64,000 bases of DNA. Source: Chloroflexota bacterium. GTDB taxonomy: Bacteria; Chloroflexota; Anaerolineae; Anaerolineales; Villigracilaceae. The stretch lies in the NCBI GenBank assembly GCA_016191845.1, contig JACPVF010000015.1, positions 124,001 to 188,000 of the forward strand, in the 5' to 3' direction. The notes below the pieces were generated by a model that had not been told where the DNA came from, searched no databases, and saw nothing but the letters and a program-made list of their open reading frames with translations. Of the stretch, positions 59,911-64,000 are shown piece by piece. The first letter of the stretch is position 1. The number at the start of each line of letters is the position of its first letter. Both the position numbers and the translations under genes were made by a program.

Positions 59911-60027
59911 CTACGTTTGCACTTCATAATTCCTCATCATGCCGCCATCTTCATGTTCAAGACTATGACAGTGATATAGGAACATGCCCGCAAAGCCTTC
60001 GAAGATCAAATCACATGAAGAATCCAT
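59911..60027 (-). pseudogene. C-terminal remnant of a multicopper oxidase
   Basis: Minus-strand reading gives [20 protein letters not shown] then [18 protein letters not shown], the HCHxxxHExxGMM type-1 copper motif that closes multicopper oxidases. Nothing upstream is in frame. The rest of the gap 59820-60243 has no gene I can support. Confidence 0.6.
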
Positions 60028-60243
60028 CTTAAATTCGAAGGATACTTTGCTTCCTCACAAAACTCCCCTTCTTGGCAGAAACTTCAGCAACAAGACTGGC
60101 AACGGCGAGGAATTTTTGTGTGAGATGCAGATCCCCATATCGTTGCTCATCCATATGCAGGTTATACAGCCGAGCACGATGACCAGGACGAAATAAGCGA
60201 AGAACCCTCCTGCCATTTGAACGATTCACTCAAATATCATTGC

Positions 60244-60861
60244 TCAATCTTTTTGCAGCAAGATGATTCGATACATGCCTCCAAGTAGACTGGGTTCATC
60301 GTAAACGACCTTGCATGGACAGCCGACCAATATGTCGCTGAACCGCCGCGTGATGTCGGTGCCCAGGCGAGTGCTGAAAGAGTTCATAAAGCGGCGCATG
60401 GGCGTAATCTTCTCGTTCTCCGCTTGGAACTTGTCGAAGACCACCAGCTGCCCGCCCGGCTTGACGGCGCGCAATGCTGACCGCAGACAGGCGCGCCCAT
60501 CGGGAACAACGCTCAGGATGAGGTTCAGGATGGCGGCGTCAAAGGAATTTTCTGGTGCAAGCAACTCCTGTGCGTCGGCCTCAATCAAGGTAACGGAAGC
60601 CGGGCAGAGGTCCAGTTTGAGGCGAGCTTTGGCCAGCATGTCGGGGCTGAGGTCAACACCGGTGGCTTTCGCGCCTGACGGGAGGTAGGGGAGGTCCGCC
60701 CCTGTTCCCACGCCTACGATCAACACGTTTTCACCTGCTTGCAGGGACAACACTTCGAGGGCGCGCCTACGTCCCGGCGCGAAGAGATGATTGACAGTGG
60801 CGTCGTAGATCGGCGCCCAGCGGCGATAGGCGATCAGGTTATGCGCGTTGGTGATCTTCAT
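60244..60861 (-). CDS. Class I SAM-dependent methyltransferase
   Basis: 205 residues. SAM-binding LIVGVGTGADLPYL near residue 48, the acidic GVDLSPDML and AILNLILSVVPDG motifs are typical of UbiE/COQ5-like small-molecule methyltransferases. It is last in the exporter operon, 18 bp after the ICMT-like gene. Substrate unknown, perhaps the exported molecule or a lipid. Confidence 0.85.
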   Translation of the reverse strand: MKITNAHNLIAYRRWAPIYDATVNHLFAPGRRRALEVLSLQAGENVLIVGVGTGADLPYLPSGAKATGVDLSPDMLAKARLKLDLCPASVTLIEADAQELLAPENSFDAAILNLILSVVPDGRACLRSALRAVKPGGQLVVFDKFQAENEKITPMRRFMNSFSTRLGTDITRRFSDILVGCPCKVVYDEPSLLGGMYRIILLQKD

Positions 60862-60879
60862 TTGGACTCCAGGTGGCCA

Positions 60880-61596
60880 TCAATAGATTCCGGGGAATAA
60901 CCGATAGCGCACGCGCCGCGCGTACTCGCGATAGCCCGACAGTTCCTCTTGCAGCGTGCGGTCTTCGAGGGCGGTTCGGATCAAGGTGATGATGAACGCT
61001 ACAAACGCAGGAATCAAAGTCCAAACTGAACTGAATGCGAGGACGATGCCGATGAGCGGCAGGATATTGCCAGCGTAGCCCGGGTGGCGGACAATGCGAT
61101 ACGGTCCTGTGTCACAGACCACATGGCCGCGATCCGCCTGGATGCGTACCACGCTCGAGAAAAAGCGGTTTTCCACCAGCGCCCACACGGCGAAGGTATA
61201 TCCGAACGCGATGAGGAGGAAGCCAAGAATGTTGCTCCACAGCGGGAAGGTGGGCGACCAGCTATAGTGATGATCCAATCCAGCCACGATGACCAGCGGA
61301 AAAGAGATGCTGATCGACATCAACGGGGAAAGGATTTTGTCCCAGGGCTTTACACCTTCCGCCGTGTCGAATTTGAGGCGCTCCATCAATAACCCTGGAT
61401 GACGCCATTCCGCCACCATGCGTCCACCAACGCCGGCGAGGAGGATCAGCACCGCAAAGACCCACACCTGCCACCAGCCAAGATCCCAGCCGAAGCCTAA
61501 AAGAATTAGCGGAATGAGCAGGTAAACCAGGATTAATCGAATCCAATGCGAGGCGGTATAGGTCTCGATCGTAGTTTGGTTGTTCTGTTCTTTCAT
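60880..61596 (-). CDS. Isoprenylcysteine methyltransferase-family membrane protein
   Basis: 238 residues, about six helices. DTGPYRIVRHPGYAGNILPL is the SAM-binding signature, followed by LEDRTLQEELSGYREYARRV. Same family as the protein at 34574 but longer. Located 11 bp after the ABC ATPase stop, it probably modifies a lipid-like compound handled by the exporter. Confidence 0.82.
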   Translation of the reverse strand: MKEQNNQTTIETYTASHWIRLILVYLLIPLILLGFGWDLGWWQVWVFAVLILLAGVGGRMVAEWRHPGLLMERLKFDTAEGVKPWDKILSPLMSISISFPLVIVAGLDHHYSWSPTFPLWSNILGFLLIAFGYTFAVWALVENRFFSSVVRIQADRGHVVCDTGPYRIVRHPGYAGNILPLIGIVLAFSSVWTLIPAFVAFIITLIRTALEDRTLQEELSGYREYARRVRYRLFPGIY

Positions 61597-61607
61597 GTCG
61601 CACTCCT

Positions 61608-62441
61608 CTATTCTGAATTCGCCAAATCCAGCACGACCTTCACGTCATCCACCTGATGATCGGAAATGCCGAGGGCATGCAGGTCATCGTGGTTGCCCGA
61701 GACGATCTGTTGTCCCAAGACGGAGTGACGCCACATCTTGAGATCTTCTTCCAACGGCGAACCGATGCGGTCTTCGCGGACGATTTTCCCATCAGCCATC
61801 ACCAGCACACGGCGAGTTTGGCGCGCGACGCTCGGATCGTGGGTGACGATGACGAAGGTGACGCCCTGGGTTTGGTTCAACTCTTTGAGCAATTTCATCA
61901 ATTCCTGACCGGCATTCGTGTCCAAACTTCCAGTCGGCTCGTCGGCCAGAATGAGCGGTGGACGGTTGGCGAGGGCGCGTGCTACAGCAACACGCTGACG
62001 CTGTCCGCCCGAGAGTTGCCCCGGGAGATGTCCGAGCCGCCCCGCCAGTCCGACCAGAGTGAGCAGTTCCTCTGCGCGTTTGCGACGCGCCCCTGCGTCG
62101 AGGAATCCCACCATCGGGATTTCCACATTTTCGCGGGCGGTCAGTGTGGGCAGCAGGTTGTGCAGTTGGAACATGAAGCCGACGGTGCGGGCGCGGAAGC
62201 GATCCACGTCGCGCAGAGTGGATAAGTCCTGTTCATTGACGAAGACCTTGCCGCTGGTGGGTGCATCGAGCGTGCCCAGCACATGCAACAGGGTGCTCTT
62301 GCCGCTTCCGCTCGGTCCCATGACGGCCACGAACTCCCCCGCCTCGATGGACATGGTGACGCCATCCAGCGCGCGGATCTCCTCCCCGTCGCCGTAGACG
62401 CGCGTCAGGTCGCGGGTTTCGATCATCAGATTGGCGTTCAT
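61608..62441 (-). CDS. MacB/LolD-type ABC transporter ATPase
   Basis: 277 residues. Walker A MGPSGSGKSTLL, Q-loop FMFQLHNLLP, signature LSGGQRQRVAVARALANRPP and Walker B LILADEPTGSLD. Beyond the usual ~225 residues there is a ~50-residue C-terminal extension (PLEEDLKMWRHSVLGQQIVS, then GISDHQVDDVKVVLDL). It works with the permease and adaptor encoded upstream as a MacAB-like tripartite-type exporter, without a visible outer membrane channel. Confidence 0.93.
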   Translation of the reverse strand: MNANLMIETRDLTRVYGDGEEIRALDGVTMSIEAGEFVAVMGPSGSGKSTLLHVLGTLDAPTSGKVFVNEQDLSTLRDVDRFRARTVGFMFQLHNLLPTLTARENVEIPMVGFLDAGARRKRAEELLTLVGLAGRLGHLPGQLSGGQRQRVAVARALANRPPLILADEPTGSLDTNAGQELMKLLKELNQTQGVTFVIVTHDPSVARQTRRVLVMADGKIVREDRIGSPLEEDLKMWRHSVLGQQIVSGNHDDLHALGISDHQVDDVKVVLDLANSE

Positions 62442-63559
62442 GGACTCACCTCGATATCGACAAAAGCGGTCATGCCCCAGCGCAGGCCGCCGGGGACGGA
62501 ATCCAGCCCAACGACCGCGGTGTAGTTCACGCCCGAACCTTCGGCAGATTTATTCGCCACCCACAACACCTTGCCCTTGACCACTACATCGGGCAGCGCG
62601 TCGAAGGTGACCGAGACCACGTCATCCGCGTGGACGCGCGCCGCGTCGATCTCGCTCAAGTCGGTGGTTTCGACGCGCAGACTGGCGAGGTCACCCAGTT
62701 GCAAGATGGGCATGCCCGGCATGACCCATTCGCCGACCCGCACGTTCAAATTGCAGACCACGCCCTCGAAAGGAGCAGTGACCACGTAGGCGTCGAAAGC
62801 CTCCTGCGCCGCATCGAGCCGTGACTTGGCCAGCGCAAGCTGGTCAGCGTGGGCGCCATCCAGCGTGCGTTCGTACTGGTATTTGGCTTCGGCCTCGGCA
62901 GCCAGGGCGGCGTCCAGGTTGGCGTGGGGAACGTCACGCTCACGCATGGTGGCCTCAAGCCTTTTCACGGCCTCATCGTATTCGGCCTGTGCGTCGTCCA
63001 ACTCGCGCCTGGCGTTCTTATATTTCGAATCATCCTTCCCAAGACTCTTGTAGTTGTCGAAAGTTTCCTGCGCCTGTGCCAGATCCGCCTGTCGATCCTC
63101 GACATCCTTCTGGCGATCTTCGATGCGGTTCTCGATATCGTTCACGTTGATGTCGTTCCATTTTTTCTGCGCGGTTTCGCGGACTTTTTGCGTGTCCATG
63201 TACGCCAGCCACAGGCGGGCGCGCTCGCCGTCTTCGTTGCGGAGGATGGTATCGTAGGCTTGTTGTGCCGCATTCAGTTGCAGTTCCGCCGCGGCTTGAC
63301 CATCGAGTCGCACGAGGGCCTGTCCCGCGCTCACGCGTTCGCCCTCCTTGACGAGCACCTCGTCCACCGCCCCAGGGATGTGCGGACTCAATGCCGCCCA
63401 TTTTTCTGGAACCGCCACACCTGTTGCGGTGATAAGGACATCGGAGTTCGCCGCATCATCGGCCACGGGAGTGGGGGTGGCCTCCAGGCCAGAACCACAC
63501 GAGACCAACAGCAGGCTGGCAATCACGAGGGCAAAGAGAAATTTAGGGTAGGTTTTCAT
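62438..63559 (-). CDS. Lipoprotein HlyD/MacA-like adaptor
   Basis: 373 residues from MKTYPKFLFALVIASLLLVS. The lipobox LVSC makes it membrane-anchored. A lipoyl-like barrel half (EVLVKEGERVSAGQALVRLD), a long coiled coil (~100-240; NDIENRIEDRQKDVEDRQAD, DAQAEYDEAVKRLEATMRER), the second lipoyl half (VTAPFEGVVCNLNVRVGEWV) and a beta-barrel end follow. It overlaps the ATPase start by 4 bp. In a single-membrane cell it may act as an extracellular loader. Confidence 0.88.
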   Translation of the reverse strand: MKTYPKFLFALVIASLLLVSCGSGLEATPTPVADDAANSDVLITATGVAVPEKWAALSPHIPGAVDEVLVKEGERVSAGQALVRLDGQAAAELQLNAAQQAYDTILRNEDGERARLWLAYMDTQKVRETAQKKWNDINVNDIENRIEDRQKDVEDRQADLAQAQETFDNYKSLGKDDSKYKNARRELDDAQAEYDEAVKRLEATMRERDVPHANLDAALAAEAEAKYQYERTLDGAHADQLALAKSRLDAAQEAFDAYVVTAPFEGVVCNLNVRVGEWVMPGMPILQLGDLASLRVETTDLSEIDAARVHADDVVSVTFDALPDVVVKGKVLWVANKSAEGSGVNYTAVVGLDSVPGGLRWGMTAFVDIEVSP

Positions 63560-63579
63560 GGCAACATCCTTCGTCAAAC

Positions 63580-64000
63580 TTATTCATACCTCAACGCCTC
63601 CACGGGGCTGAGACGCGTGGCGCGATAGGCGGGGTACAACCCGCCGATTACGCCCAGAAAGACAGAAAGCAAAATCGCTCGCGCAAAAATTTCTGGCCTC
63701 CACACCGGGGTGACCCAGGAGGAAAATGCGGCGCTCTGCTGCATCAACTCGACCATCACAAGCGACAGGACGATTCCCGCCACGCCGCCCAACACGCCCA
63801 ACAACACCGCTTCACGCAGGATCATTCCCAGCACCGACGTCCGCCGCCAGCCCAACGCGCGGAGCACACCGATCTCGCGCGTGCGCTCATACACTGACAT
63901 CAACATCGTGTTCAGCACACCCAGCCCGCCCGCGATGAGGGCGATGAACGAAATCCCATCCAGCATGGCATTGGAACTTTGGATGTCGGGCATCTGCTCG
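63580..64000 (-). CDS. MacB/FtsX-type ABC permease, 5' part outside window
   Basis: The visible 140 residues are the C-terminal end: a FtsX-family domain with helices (ISFIALIAGGLGVLNTMLMS), then VYERTREIGVLRALGWRRTS and GGLYPAYRATRLSPVEALRY, the closing motif of MacB-type permeases. The frame is open to the right edge. It is the first gene of the exporter operon seen here. Confidence 0.9.
   Translation of the reverse strand, partial: EQMPDIQSSNAMLDGISFIALIAGGLGVLNTMLMSVYERTREIGVLRALGWRRTSVLGMILREAVLLGVLGGVAGIVLSLVMVELMQQSAAFSSWVTPVWRPEIFARAILLSVFLGVIGGLYPAYRATRLSPVEALRYE

Noticed and set aside
1-64000. tRNA, rRNA, CRISPR array, prophage or plasmid origin
   Set aside because: No cloverleaf, rRNA motif, regularly spaced repeat array, integrase or replication gene was seen on either strand.

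Overview
The window looks like a chromosomal segment of a Chloroflexota bacterium, most likely an Anaerolineae relative. This is inferred from family content: a MalT-type LuxR regulator followed by a short conserved companion ORF and DUF6326 membrane proteins, NarL-type two-component pairs with GAF kinases, a very large cyclic beta-1,2-glucan synthase, and CsbD/GlsB/YtxH/BON/CBS stress proteins. I see no rRNA, tRNA, CRISPR array, plasmid origin or prophage.

Layout. 1-4.6 kb (minus): an RNB-domain ribonuclease cut by the left edge, methylglyoxal synthase, a B12-binding radical SAM protein, an SPFH/band-7 protein and two small proteins. 4.7-16.3 kb (minus): a dense stress and signalling island of mostly small proteins (CBS, lmo0937-type, BON, YtxH, YggT, GlsB, CsbD, a stand-alone receiver, an HPF-like protein, PAS-GGDEF) plus a metal alcohol dehydrogenase and a fumarase/aspartase-family lyase. 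Four of these genes sit behind copies of one composite promoter-like repeat. 16.5-28.3 kb (minus): a NarL/NarX-like pair, the 2848-residue cyclic glucan synthase and a tandem UspA protein.

28.6-44.3 kb is mostly plus strand: the LuxR/MalT regulator, reductases, membrane proteins and lipoproteins, with an inserted minus-strand ArsR-permease-thioredoxin cluster whose distal genes are decayed. 44.6-50 kb: an ABC exporter pair convergent with a second two-component system. 50.2-53.7 kb (minus): DUF2249, DUF488, AlkA, a DsbA/FrnE-like gene whose first active-site Cys codon is an in-frame UGA (probable selenocysteine), and an FAD reductase. 54-60 kb: ClC channel, MarR regulator, two small haem-copper-oxidase-like membrane proteins and a P1B ATPase. 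60.2-64 kb (minus): a MacAB-like exporter with two methyltransferases, cut by the right edge.

The most interesting items are (1) the four-copy promoter/dyad repeat with covarying stems and fixed spacing to a -10 box, facing stress and signalling genes; (2) the probable selenoprotein with motif UPWC and a SECIS-like hairpin; (3) a ~200-nt orphan structured RNA-like element at 7.25-7.45 kb; (4) a 46-nt gap-free repeat upstream of two plus-strand genes, each followed by an intrinsic terminator; and (5) heptad repeats inside the LuxR gene. Several pseudogenes or remnants (DnaJ, ArsC, a thioredoxin-like gene, CPBP, ChrA-like, multicopper oxidase) show local decay, though single-base frameshifts could also be assembly errors.
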